From Rossellomorea sp. AcN35-11 (lineage in GTDB: Bacteria; Bacillota; Bacilli; Bacillales; Bacillaceae_B): a DNA stretch of 64,000 nt. Under the pieces are notes generated by a model. The model ran no database searches and was not told the DNA's origin. It saw nothing but the letters and a program-made list of their open reading frames with translations. Made by a program: the position numbers and the translations under genes. The DNA is taken from positions 1,188,501 through 1,252,500 of the forward strand of contig CP128835.1 in the NCBI GenBank assembly GCA_030388825.1, read 5' to 3'. Positions 25,323 through 33,055 of this stretch are shown one piece after another (the stretch's first letter is position 1; the number at the start of each line of letters is the position of its first letter).

Positions 25323-25604
25323 ATGAGTGAAAAAGAGCTACTACAAGAAGAAAAAACGACAAGAGAATCCATCAAGGCAGAAAAGAAAGCAAAGCAAAAG
25401 GACGAATCCAAGACTCCGCGCTGGGTGCGTGTCCGCATGCTGCCCATCTGGCTCAGAATCCTTCTGTTTATCCTTCTTCTTGCAGGAAGTCTCGCACTGG
25501 GAGCAATCGTCGGTTTTGCAGGTATCGGAGACGGCAAAGCAGCAGACGTCTTCAAAGCAGAAACCTGGCAGCACATCATCGACATTGTCACTAAAAACAA
25601 ATAG
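25323..25604 (+). CDS. DNA-directed RNA polymerase subunit beta-related small membrane protein
   Basis: A 93-residue protein: a Lys/Glu-rich soluble N-terminus (about 1-35), RVRMLPIWLRILLFILLLAGSLALGAIVGFAGIG as a membrane helix, and a short C-terminus. It resembles the small protein between flhP and fabZ in Bacillus, usually annotated as an EpuA/RNA polymerase beta-like protein. The name is historical; function unclear. The ATG at 25323 has AAGGAG 9 bases upstream; an ATG at 25317 is too close to it. Confidence 0.75.
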   Translation: MSEKELLQEEKTTRESIKAEKKAKQKDESKTPRWVRVRMLPIWLRILLFILLLAGSLALGAIVGFAGIGDGKAADVFKAETWQHIIDIVTKNK

Positions 25605-25612
25605 CACATACC

Positions 25613-25651
25613 AAAGATTGCCCCCGCATTGATGAAGGGCGATCTTTTTTT
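25613..25651 (+). terminator. Terminator after the flhOP cluster
   Basis: AAAGATTGCCC pairs with GGGCGATCTTT (one wobble), followed by T-rich sequence. Confidence 0.88.
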
Positions 25652-25661
25652 GTTGTTGGGA

Positions 25662-25867
25662 GAGGGACGGACCTCCAAAAGAGAGCCGGTTGATCAGTAA
25701 ACCTTGTTAAACAGGGATTCTGCAGGACATGAAGACGCCGCTGGAGGTCCGTCCCTCTCACGATAATGAACGTGATGACTGCAGAAAAAGCTGGAGGATT
25801 GGTCAAGGACCCTTGATGATACAGGATTTGGGCAGCCCGATGATCTGATTTTTGAGGTCCGTCCCTC
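25662..25867. repeat. Three full copies of the dispersed 14-bp motif in one intergenic gap
   Basis: GAGGGACGGACCTC at 25662-25675 (plus) and its reverse complement GAGGTCCGTCCCTC at 25744-25757 and 25854-25867. The first two form an inverted pair 68 bases apart. They fill most of the 334-base gap before fabZ, in which I see no gene. Confidence 0.95.
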
Positions 25868-25938
25868 TGTTTGTTGCTATTGTATGGGCAGGTTCTGTAC
25901 AATAAGGTGTACATATTTATTGGTAGGAGGAGTTATGG

Positions 25939-26367
25939 ATGCTTGATATTAATGAGATTAAGGAAATTATTCCGCATCGTTATCCGTTTTTGCTGGTGGA
26001 TAGGATTTTAGAGGTGGAAGAAGGAAAGAAAGCGGTAGGGATTAAAAATGTGACGGCGAATGAGGAGTTTTTCAATGGTCACTTTCCTGAATATCCTGTT
26101 ATGCCAGGAGTGTTGATTGTAGAGGCTCTCGCTCAGGTTGGAGCGGTTGCTATGCTGAAGGTGGAAGATAATCGCGGCCGCTTAGCATTTTTTACAGGAA
26201 TCGATAAATGCCGATTTAAGCGCCAGGTAAAGCCGGGAGATCAGCTGAGGCTCGAGGTGGAAATGATCCGATTCAAAGGTCCGATCGGTAAAGGTAAAGG
26301 CGTCGCCACTGTTGACGGTGAGGTTGCCTGCGAATTAGAAATGATGTTCGCTCTTGGGGATAAATAA
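25939..26367 (+). CDS. fabZ: 3-hydroxyacyl-[acyl-carrier-protein] dehydratase FabZ
   Basis: Hot-dog-fold dehydratase of fatty-acid elongation, 142 residues. Catalytic motifs: [13 protein letters not shown] with His, then [24 protein letters not shown] with the acidic active-site region. TAGGAGG is 8 bases before the ATG. The gene order flhP-fabZ is conserved in Bacillus. Confidence 0.97.
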   Translation: MLDINEIKEIIPHRYPFLLVDRILEVEEGKKAVGIKNVTANEEFFNGHFPEYPVMPGVLIVEALAQVGAVAMLKVEDNRGRLAFFTGIDKCRFKRQVKPGDQLRLEVEMIRFKGPIGKGKGVATVDGEVACELEMMFALGDK

Positions 26368-26385
26368 ACATGAATTAGGTAAATC

Positions 26386-26428
26386 AACTGGGATTGAGGT
26401 GATTGAATCACCCCAATCCCAGTTTTTT
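26386..26428 (+). terminator. fabZ terminator
   Basis: AACTGGGATTG with an inner GTGAT/ATCAC pairing to CAATCCCAGTT, then T6. Confidence 0.9.
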
Positions 26429-26543
26429 ATTTTTCAAAAAAACCGTGTGAACATGCAAGTTAATTTATTTTCGGGGAAAGCTAACGAAAGACCAACGTAA
26501 CGGTCTTACATTCACTATCTTACATGACGGAAAGGAGTTATAC

Positions 26544-26819
26544 ATGATGAACAAAAAATTATTATCCATTCTTGGTGGATCAGCACTTGCTGCCATGCTT
26601 CTTGTAGGATGTAACGTCGATCAGGAGCCTCCACCGGAAGACGAAGCACCAATGGAAGAAGAAATGCCTGAAGATGATATGGGAGACAACGAAATGGATG
26701 AGTCCCAGGATCAGAACGAGCCAGGTGATAAAGATGCAGCAAAGGATGAAAACACACCTGAAGAAGAAGCTATAGAAGATGATATCGATATGCAGGATGA
26801 AGATAATAAGGACGAGTAA
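26544..26819 (+). CDS. Small acidic lipoprotein
   Basis: A 91-residue protein with a lipoprotein signal peptide (KKLLSILGGSALAAMLLVGC, lipobox LVGC). After the cysteine it is almost only Glu, Asp, Pro, Asn and Met, so the mature part is a disordered acidic tail on the outer membrane face. AAAGGAG precedes the ATG. Family unknown; possibly metal binding or surface charge (inference). Confidence 0.75.
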   Translation: MMNKKLLSILGGSALAAMLLVGCNVDQEPPPEDEAPMEEEMPEDDMGDNEMDESQDQNEPGDKDAAKDENTPEEEAIEDDIDMQDEDNKDE

Positions 26820-26889
26820 TAGGTAAGCGCAGGGGCTGGTAGCTTCTGCGCTTTTACATTTGAGTCCATGTCACTTACCTCCACTTACC

Positions 26890-27210
26890 TTAACTTCCGT
26901 TTGAACTGAGTTTTTTAAACTGAATAAATTGAATGTATTCCATGAATTCCTGTTTTGTTAAACCTTCCTCAATGGCCATTGTGACTAATTGGATCCATTC
27001 TTCATCAATATCGGGTTTACAGTCAAGTACTTGATTCAAGGCGACTCCAAGTGCAGAAGATAATTTATCAAGAATTTGTATACTGGGATTTTTTTGTATG
27101 CCCCTTTCGATTGAACTTATATAGGACTTAGAAATACCTGACTGATTGGATAATTCGATGATGGTCATTCCTTTTTTCTCCCTATAATGTCTTATCTTAT
27201 CACCTACCAT
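26890..27210 (-). CDS. SinR-family transcriptional regulator (first copy)
   Basis: A 106-residue protein with an N-terminal XRE helix-turn-helix (KIRHYREKKGMTIIELSNQSGISKSYISSIERGIQKNPSIQILDKLSSALGV). Its C-terminal SinI-type dimerisation segment is IDEEWIQLVTMAIEEGLTKQEFMEYIQF. SinR represses biofilm matrix genes and is antagonised by SinI. A second SinR lies 1 kb away, with a SinI-like gene between them. It is more divergent from B. subtilis SinR than the second copy. Confidence 0.88.
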   Translation of the reverse strand: MVGDKIRHYREKKGMTIIELSNQSGISKSYISSIERGIQKNPSIQILDKLSSALGVALNQVLDCKPDIDEEWIQLVTMAIEEGLTKQEFMEYIQFIQFKKLSSNGS

Positions 27211-27396
27211 TAATCACAGTCCTTTCCACCTCTATTATATTCATTATATAGAACATTTTGTTTTTTATAAATAACAAAATAGTGAGAAATTGAAAGAAAA
27301 TTCATAATAATGAACAACACAACAAGGTTTAGCGGCTTTTTTAGCAAAATAAGAGACTTTAGACATATTTAATATGCCTATATACTAAAATAAACA

Positions 27397-27412
27397 GTTC
27401 TTTAAAAAGAAC
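27397..27412. promoter_or_regulatory. Inverted pair of SinR boxes
   Basis: GTTCTTT-AA-AAAGAAC. Both halves fit the published SinR box GTTCTYT, facing each other as in SinR-controlled biofilm promoters. It sits just after a possible promoter (TTAGAC at 27359, TATACT at 27381, 16-base spacer), so bound SinR could block transcription of the zinc-ribbon gene. Confidence 0.65.
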
Positions 27413-27481
27413 AAACTTACAGTCATCTTTTTTGAAATTCATAATATGAATGGAATAGAAGGCAAGGAGGGAGTCGGGAGG

Positions 27482-27676
27482 TTGTATAAGAAAATATGCA
27501 GACGATGTACACGATCTTCATTTAGCAGTTCTGAAACGGGTCACTGGATATGTCCTTCTTGTGGGAATGATTTAACAGAATATCCTTTTTACAAAGCGAC
27601 ATCTTTTGAAACGATTCCTGTAAAGATTGTGCCAATAGAAAAAAAGTTAGAAACGTATAGAAAAAGTAGTTTATAA
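27482..27676 (+). CDS. Small zinc-ribbon protein
   Basis: About 64 residues with two Cys pairs, CRRC and CPSC, 18 residues apart (KICRRCTRSSFSSSETGHWICPSCGNDL), a typical rubredoxin-like zinc knuckle. The TTG at 27482 has AAGGAGG 11 bases upstream; an in-frame ATG at 27446 has none. It sits between the sinR/sinI genes behind a SinR-type operator, so it may be a SinR target. Function unknown. Confidence 0.65.
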   Translation: MYKKICRRCTRSSFSSSETGHWICPSCGNDLTEYPFYKATSFETIPVKIVPIEKKLETYRKSSL

Positions 27677-27834
27677 TCCACCTCTAAATTCGACATTTTT
27701 CATTTATTTTTCAATTAATTACCAGAAAATTAGTAGATTATATTCTATTTATTGTAAAATAATAGGAGTATATGCAGAAATAAAGGGGTAAATATAATTA
27801 TCAGAAAAGACAAAAAACAACACGTGAAATAGAT

Positions 27835-27853
27835 TTCCATTAGTATAATGGAA
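27835..27853. promoter_or_regulatory. Palindrome over the -10 of the riboswitch transcript
   Basis: TTCCATTA-gta-TAATGGAA encloses a consensus TATAAT (27844-27849). No good -35 is visible, so an activator or operator role for the palindrome is plausible (inference). Confidence 0.5.
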
Positions 27854-27863
27854 TTAGTATTAA

Positions 27864-27998
27864 CGAGTCAGTCAGACAAAGGCAAACCTATTGAAAGGTA
27901 GGGACGCAAAGTCACAGATCTAAGGTGGAGAAGACGCTTTCCTTATGAAGAAAGAAGGATATGAAGCGTACTTTAAGCTAAGATGGCTGGACTGCCTG
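27864..27998 (+). ncRNA. Cyclic di-GMP-I riboswitch (GEMM-I) aptamer
   Basis: Conserved GEMM-I parts appear in order: GGCAAACC (27881), a GAAA-capped hairpin (CCTATTGAAAGGTAGG), GGGACGCAAAGTC (27901), then after a longer variable arm GATGGCTGGACTGCC (27982). CAGTC (27869) and GACTG (27990) can close the base helix. The aptamer directly precedes a sinI-like gene. Confidence 0.88.
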
Positions 27999-28020
27999 AA
28001 ATACTGGACAGTATTTTAGG
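27995..28020 (+). promoter_or_regulatory. Candidate expression-platform hairpin of the riboswitch
   Basis: CCTGAAATACT pairs over 11 positions (one G-T) with AGTATTTTAGG around a GGAC loop. Its 3' end covers the first AGG of the AGGAGGG ribosome site (28018-28024). There is no T run, so translational control fits better than termination (inference). Confidence 0.6.
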
Positions 28021-28030
28021 AGGGATGAAG

Positions 28031-28168
28031 ATGACAAATCGTGAACTTGACCTTGAATGGATGGAACTAATTAAACAAGCACTGGACGCCGGAATTTCAA
28101 AAAAAGAAATCAGGGAATTTCTTCATAGCCAGTCTCAGGACATGAAAGCCGACTACAAAGTGATTTAA
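28031..28168 (+). CDS. sinI: SinI-like anti-repressor
   Basis: A 45-residue protein, LDLEWMELIKQALDAGISKKEIREFL, matching the SinI dimerisation helices that pull SinR off DNA. The ATG at 28031 lies 6 bases after AGGAGGG; an earlier in-frame ATG (28025) touches the ribosome site. The leader carries a c-di-GMP-I riboswitch, so SinI output should follow c-di-GMP level. A sinR paralogue is convergent just downstream. In B. subtilis sinI instead depends on Spo0A and lies directly upstream of sinR. Confidence 0.88.
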   Translation: MTNRELDLEWMELIKQALDAGISKKEIREFLHSQSQDMKADYKVI

Positions 28169-28170
28169 TA

Positions 28171-28210
28171 TAAATAAAGTCTTGCGAACACAGTCGCAAG
28201 ACTTTATTTA
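28171..28210. terminator. Bidirectional terminator between sinI and sinR
   Basis: TAAATAAAGTCTTGCGA pairs with TCGCAAGACTTTATTTA; suited to both strands. Confidence 0.93.
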
Positions 28211-28524
28211 TTGCCTAATTTCCATTTATTGAATTCAATGAACTCCCTGAATTGTTCCTTCGTAATACCGGAATCCATTGCTTCTTCAGCAATTTTAAGC
28301 CATTCGTGATCAATGTTTTGATCATCCGGCTGATCATGTAATAAAGCATCCATGGAGATCCCTAAAGCAGCAGACACTTTTTGAAGGAATTGAATAGATG
28401 GATTTTGTTGAAGGTTCCGTTCAATCGAGCTTAGGTATGACTTAGCGACACCAGCTTTTTCAGCAAGCTCTGTCATGGACATTCTTTTTTCTTGTCTGTA
28501 TTTTTTTACTCTTTCACCGATCAA
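28204..28524 (-). CDS. sinR: Transcriptional regulator SinR (second copy, closest to B. subtilis SinR)
   Basis: About 106 residues: IGERVKKYRQEKRMSMTELAEKAGVAKSYLSSIERNLQQNPSIQFLQKVSAALG is a near match to the SinR helix-turn-helix. DHEWLKIAEEAMDSGITKEQFREFIEFNKWK is the SinI-interaction domain. I chose the TTG at 28524, as in B. subtilis sinR, with AGGTG upstream; a GTG three codons earlier is the alternative. Convergent with the riboswitch-sinI gene. Confidence 0.92.
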   Translation of the reverse strand: MIGERVKKYRQEKRMSMTELAEKAGVAKSYLSSIERNLQQNPSIQFLQKVSAALGISMDALLHDQPDDQNIDHEWLKIAEEAMDSGITKEQFREFIEFNKWKLGNK

Positions 28525-28615
28525 GGGGAACACCTGCCTAAAATAACTTTCATAAAAATTGCGCTACACCAATTATATCATATAGTTGGATTTTACATGA
28601 CGAAGTTTCGTATCG

Positions 28616-29056
28616 TTACACGCTTGGCTTGGCTGTTGCCGGGATCCGTGGCTTCGATACCATTTTCTCACGGAACTCACGGATTAATTCCTCGCCTGTG
28701 TATCCTTTTTGCACTAAGTCATCAAGAAGTAATTCCGCATATTCATTCCGCTGCTTTTTCAATTTCCCTTCAAACATGATACTGATATGCTCATCCATTT
28801 CTTTAATACAGCGGATGGAGGTCATGAAAGCGGCTGGGTCATTGGCTTTATGTGAGATGACGACTTGAATTTCAAGTTCGTCCTTCCTTTGCTGTGCCTC
28901 TTGAAAGAATTCGATATATTGATTGGACATGTACGTTTCTACAAGCCACGTACTTTGCCCATCTTCTTTATTGATAATCAGACCGTCTACTAATTCAAAG
29001 TCGCGCAGTTCATCATTCTCCACTATTTGAAGTGAAATCACTTTAAAGGTTTTCAT
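28616..29056 (-). CDS. ywpF: YwpF-like protein
   Basis: A 146-residue soluble protein starting MKTFKVISLQIV and rich in charged helices, in the ywpF position before the single-strand-binding protein gene. YwpF-family members have no known function. No motifs beyond family similarity. Confidence 0.8.
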   Translation of the reverse strand: MKTFKVISLQIVENDELRDFELVDGLIINKEDGQSTWLVETYMSNQYIEFFQEAQQRKDELEIQVVISHKANDPAAFMTSIRCIKEMDEHISIMFEGKLKKQRNEYAELLLDDLVQKGYTGEELIREFREKMVSKPRIPATAKPSV

Positions 29057-29138
29057 GAACGAACAACTCCCATTAAAAGGTTTTATCAGAATTATATCAT
29101 AATGAGATTTGATTCCCTAATAGAATCGGATTTGAAAA

Positions 29139-29177
29139 AAAAGGACAAAAGATTGAATTTTGTTCTTTTTGTCCTGA
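29139..29177. terminator. Hairpin with A/T-rich flanks
   Basis: AGGACAAAA pairs with TTTTTGTCCT; flanking A and T runs allow use on either strand. It lies in the promoter region between ywpF and ssbB. Confidence 0.55.
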
Positions 29178-29209
29178 TTTTGAATGAAAAACGGAAAATC
29201 TCCCTAGGG

Positions 29210-29255
29210 GAATTTGCGAAATTCAAGCATAATATGCCTCGAATTTCGCAAATTC
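29210..29255. promoter_or_regulatory. Two mirrored 15-bp palindromes upstream of ssbB
   Basis: GAATTTGCGAAATTC (29210-29224) and GAATTTCGCAAATTC (29241-29255) are perfect reverse complements, and each is itself GAATTT-NNN-AAATTC. The 16-base spacer puts equivalent points 31 bp apart. Looks like a double operator; regulator unknown. Confidence 0.6.
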
Positions 29256-29325
29256 ACAATTTTACAGGATAAAGGACATGGTTGTAAGATGAAATCACGG
29301 TACAAGAAAGGAGGAAAGAACTCAA

Positions 29326-29700
29326 TTGATCAACCAAGTGACCCTCGTTGGAAGGCTGACCAAGGATCCTGAAGCAAAGAAAACATTGGAAGGGAAATCA
29401 GTGCTGAATGCAACGATCGCGGTGAATCGTCACTACAAGAATCAGCAAGGCCAGGTGGATACAGACTTTGTACTCTGCACGGTATGGAACCGGGCTGCAG
29501 AAAACATGGAGAAATATTGCCGAAAGGGATCGGTCGTCGGAGTGACGGGCCGGATCCAAACCAGATTTTATGACAATGAACAGGGAAAGCGTACGTACGT
29601 AACCGAAGTCGTCGCTGAAAATGTCCGGTTCATGGACAGCAGGCGGGAATCTATCAGTATCCCTGAGCCCCAAAAAGAGCCGATTGAATTACCGTACTAA
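29326..29700 (+). CDS. ssbB: Single-stranded DNA-binding protein (SsbB/YwpH type)
   Basis: A 124-residue OB-fold protein: INQVTLVGRLTKDPEAK, FVLCTVWNRAAENMEKYCRKGSVVGVTGRIQTR, RTYVTEVVAENVRFMDSR. It lacks the long acidic tail of replicative SsbA, as expected for the competence-associated SsbB. TTG start after AAAGGAGG. The double palindrome upstream is the only clear control signal seen. Confidence 0.92.
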   Translation: MINQVTLVGRLTKDPEAKKTLEGKSVLNATIAVNRHYKNQQGQVDTDFVLCTVWNRAAENMEKYCRKGSVVGVTGRIQTRFYDNEQGKRTYVTEVVAENVRFMDSRRESISIPEPQKEPIELPY

Positions 29701-29723
29701 AACGGTCAAAGGGAGATGGAGTT

Positions 29724-29897
29724 GTGGCCACACTGCAGGATCTTGAAGCAAGAATCGAGAGAATGGAAACCTTAACAGAAGATCTCATCAAAAAAGTCGC
29801 AAGACTAAACGTTGAAAATTTTTATTTATCTCAACGGGTGACAGCCCTTGAGCAAGGATACGAATATCCGAACCCAATCTTAAAAACCCCGTCCTAA
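29724..29897 (+). CDS. 57-residue coiled-coil protein
   Basis: GTG start after GGGAGATGGAG, 23 bases behind ssbB. The protein ATLQDLEARIERMETLTEDLIKKVARLNVENFYLSQRV shows heptad leucines and is probably a short coiled coil like SlyX. Likely co-transcribed with ssbB. Family not recognised. Confidence 0.55.
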   Translation: MATLQDLEARIERMETLTEDLIKKVARLNVENFYLSQRVTALEQGYEYPNPILKTPS

Positions 29898-30229
29898 CCA
29901 GTACCTCACCCAGAATTCTTTCCATACGAATCATCCAACCTAATCAAGTAGATGTCTCAACGTTCAATGGTCTCCGCAAGATGCCTCAAACCAACCTCAT
30001 TAAAAATAGATTGTCAGTGGTAAGGAAAGTAAGTAGTCAATCCCCTAATTGTCTTCAGATAGAGTCGGTTTCCTTTTGGGGAGCCGGCGTTTTTTTGTGG
30101 AGAATTTAAATAAGTATCAAAGTAAAAAAACCAAAAATCCAAATATACATGTAATGCCATAGCCCATTCCTTACCACACAACTTCAATCAAAAAAACCTC
30201 TTCCCCAAAAAAGGAAAGAGGTTCCACAT
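29898..30229. other. 332-base gap with two terminators and a long inverted repeat
   Basis: A plus-strand terminator-like hairpin at about 30064-30101 (CGGTTTCC/GGGGAGCCG then T7). A minus-strand terminator for ywqA at 30191-30223 (AACCTCTT...AAGAGGTT). An 11-bp inverted repeat GTGGTAAGGAA (30017) / TTCCTTACCAC (30167) flanks the first. No gene seen. Confidence 0.6.
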
Positions 30230-33011
30230 TTACTCCAACACCAACAACGATTCCAAGTCCTGATCCGACAATTCCGTGACCCACTGATCACTGCGGATGA
30301 TTTCATCATTCAATGCCTGCTTTTTCGTCAGCATGGCATCGATTTTTTTCTTCCAGTGTGCCTGAAGAAACCAGCTTATGAACGTGAACGAACCGCTTTT
30401 GACCGATTCGGTAGGCACGGTCGGTTGCCTGGTTTTCAACGGCGGGGTTCCACCAGCGGTCGTAGTGGACGACGTGGTTGGCGGCGGTCAGGTTCAAACC
30501 GGTCCCGCCTGCTTTCAGTGACAGGAGAAAGACGGGGAACTCGCCGTTCTGGAATTTTTCTACAAGTTCGTCCCTTTTCCCTTTCGCCATACTGCCGTTC
30601 AGGAATGGTACATCGACGTTGAATTCGTCTTTCATCACTTCCTGGATCATTTCTCCCATTGAAATATACTGCGTGAAGATCAGACAGGCTTCGCCGGATT
30701 CAAGGGCGGTTTCCACGATGTCCTTCAGCTTCTGCATTTTTTCAGAGCGGGACAAAATCGACTTTGGATCTGGCTCTTTTAAATACAGCGCAGGATGGTT
30801 ACAGAGCTGCTTCAGCTGATTCAGCATTTGGAGGATCAGTCCTTTTCGTTCGAAGCCGCTCAATGTTTCCACTTTGGCAAGGGTATCTTTCACGAGCTGC
30901 TCATATAGGGCCGCCTGTTCAGCGGTTAAGTGACAGTATTCTTTCTGCTCGAGCTTTTCTGGCAGGTTCAGTTCCACTTCTGGATCTTTTTTCGTCCGAC
31001 GCAATAAGAACGGTTTGATCTTCGCCTGAAGCTCTTTGACTTTTTCCTCGGATTCATCCTTTTCAATAGGGGCGATATAGTTTTTCTGATACTGGGTGAA
31101 CCCGCCCAGATACCCTTGGTTAAGGAAGTCGAAGATCGACCATAGCTCGGACAGCCGGTTTTCCATAGGGGTCCCGGTAAGAGCGATGTGGTGCTTTCCG
31201 TTCAGCTTCCTTATTGCACGGGATTGCTTCGTGTTGGCATTCTTGATGTTCTGCGCTTCATCGAGTGAGATGGATGTCCACTCGACTGCCGATAACTCGT
31301 CATAATCAATATGAGATAACCCATATGACGTGAGGACCACATCGACATCCTTGATCGCTAAAGCAAAATCCTCACCCTTCGCACGGACCGGACCATAATG
31401 GAGGTGAACCTTTAAGTCCGGGGCAAACTTCTCCAACTCACGCTGCCAGTTTCCTAGAACGGAAGTAGGGGCGACAATCAGAGAAGGGGTCTCGGGCTTC
31501 TCGGTATCTTTAACATGCTGAAGATAGGTGATCAGCTGTACCGTTTTCCCGAGTCCCATATCATCTGCAAGACACGCACCGAAACCGAACTTCCGTAAAA
31601 AGAGCATCCAGCTCATCCCGAGCTGCTGATAGGGGCGGAGCTCACCGGCAAAGGCATCGGGCGTTTCCGTAAGAGGGATCGAGGAGACATTGGTCAATTG
31701 GTGGATCATCTTTTTCATGGAACGGTTGAGCTCCAGCTGGATCCTGGCATATTTATAAGGGTCATGCTCGTCATCATCAGGCTCCATATCCGATTCATCA
31801 GAATCACGGGGAACGAGCTCCTGCTCCAGCATATCCTGGATCGAGATCCCTTCCTGTTTCGCCTTCGTCATCATCTGTTGAATCCGGCGAATCATGGCAG
31901 GGTCAAGCTTCATCCACTGACCCCGTATCTTCACAAGCCTGCGTTGATTATCCACAAGCTGATTGAAATCATCCTCCGACAGATTCACGCCGTTCATGGA
32001 TAGCCGCCAGTCGAAATCGAGCATGGCATTCAATCCGACAAAGGAAGGCCGGTAGCTAGTGTCCGTGTTTTTAAGCTTGGCTTTCACCAGTACCTGGGCG
32101 TCCTTCATCGCTTCCCACCAGGAAGGAAGGAGGATTTCGATATCCAGGTCGATGAGCTTTTCACTCAGAACCGATAAGAAATCCCAGGCATCGTGCTCCC
32201 CGAGAGCGGTACGGAGTGATCCATCGACATCACGAAGGATCGGCATCATCCTCATCCAGCGTTCCTGTTCTTCGGAAACATCAGGAAGATGCTTCTTCCA
32301 TGAAGGGGGAACCGTATCTTCTGCCAGGGAAATGACCCGGCTCGTTTTCTTCCGGTCCCGTAAGATCGTTTCCAGTTCCCATGATTCATCCTCATCAAGA
32401 GGTTCAGAGATTCGCAGGCCGATTGAAAATGGAAGCTCCTCATCCTCACCTGCAATCCACTCACTCCAGCGTTTTTCATCGAAATACGCATCAAGTTCCT
32501 CGGACGTCAGCGTACTCTCCTTCAACTTCTGGATCCGCTTCATCGCACTCGAACCGCCTGAAGCCATCGCCTCTGTCAACGCACCCTGAAACCAATTTTT
32601 CGTTAAGGTCTTGAGGGACGGACCTCCGTCTGGAAGCTCTTCCTCCCAGAATTCATCATTGAAATTCGACCACACTTCATCAGGGATATGGAACTGCAAC
32701 CCTTTTTCCTGCCATTCCTGGAATCGTGGCAGCCACCTGCCCGTTTCCACTGCTTCATAGATGACAGGGGCAATCGCAATGCATGCCTGGCCGGTCTCGT
32801 CCCAGTCCCACTGGATCATGCTGCTGAAATGCTCACCGGCAAGGAGGGTGAGAAGCTGCCACTGGCTCACGGCAACCCCGTCCGCTGAAGTGTCGAGGAG
32901 AGTCCCGTAGTAACTTTCTTCATGCCAAAGGAATAACTGACCCAACCATTCTTTCGGGGGGGAGGAGTTCTCCTTCACCATTTTCAGCAGTGATGAAGAA
33001 ACGGTCTTCAT
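30230..33011 (-). CDS. ywqA: SNF2-family DEAD/DEAH helicase, frameshifted near the 3' end
   Basis: About 926 residues. The N-terminal half is a SNF2-associated region. The helicase core starts with LRPYQQLGMSWM, then Walker A ADDMGLGKTVQ (around residue 485), DEAQN, and LTGTPMENRLSELWSIFDF. The helicase C domain ends with DRAYRIGQKRFVHVHKLVSSGTLEEK. The frame breaks at a T7 run (30343-30349, A7 in gene sense). Removing one base restores IDAMLTKKQALNDEIIRSDQWVTELSDQDLESLLVLE. No good ribosome site is seen at the ATG. It follows ywqB as in B. subtilis. Confidence 0.92.
32613..32626 (+). repeat. Dispersed motif copy inside ywqA
   Basis: GAGGGACGGACCTC, antisense to the gene, read as GGPSL around residue 130. 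Confidence 0.9.
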
Positions 33012-33055
33012 ATTCTGTTGTGTTGATGTTGATTTTGATTTTTACAGAAGACAGT

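Noticed and set aside
25591..25914. 107-residue minus-strand open frame over the motif cluster
   Set aside because: No ribosome site and its sequence mirrors repeated motif DNA.
30017..30177. Insertion-sequence ends from the 11-bp inverted repeat GTGGTAAGGAA/TTCCTTACCAC
   Set aside because: No target duplication or transposase, and it encloses an ordinary terminator.
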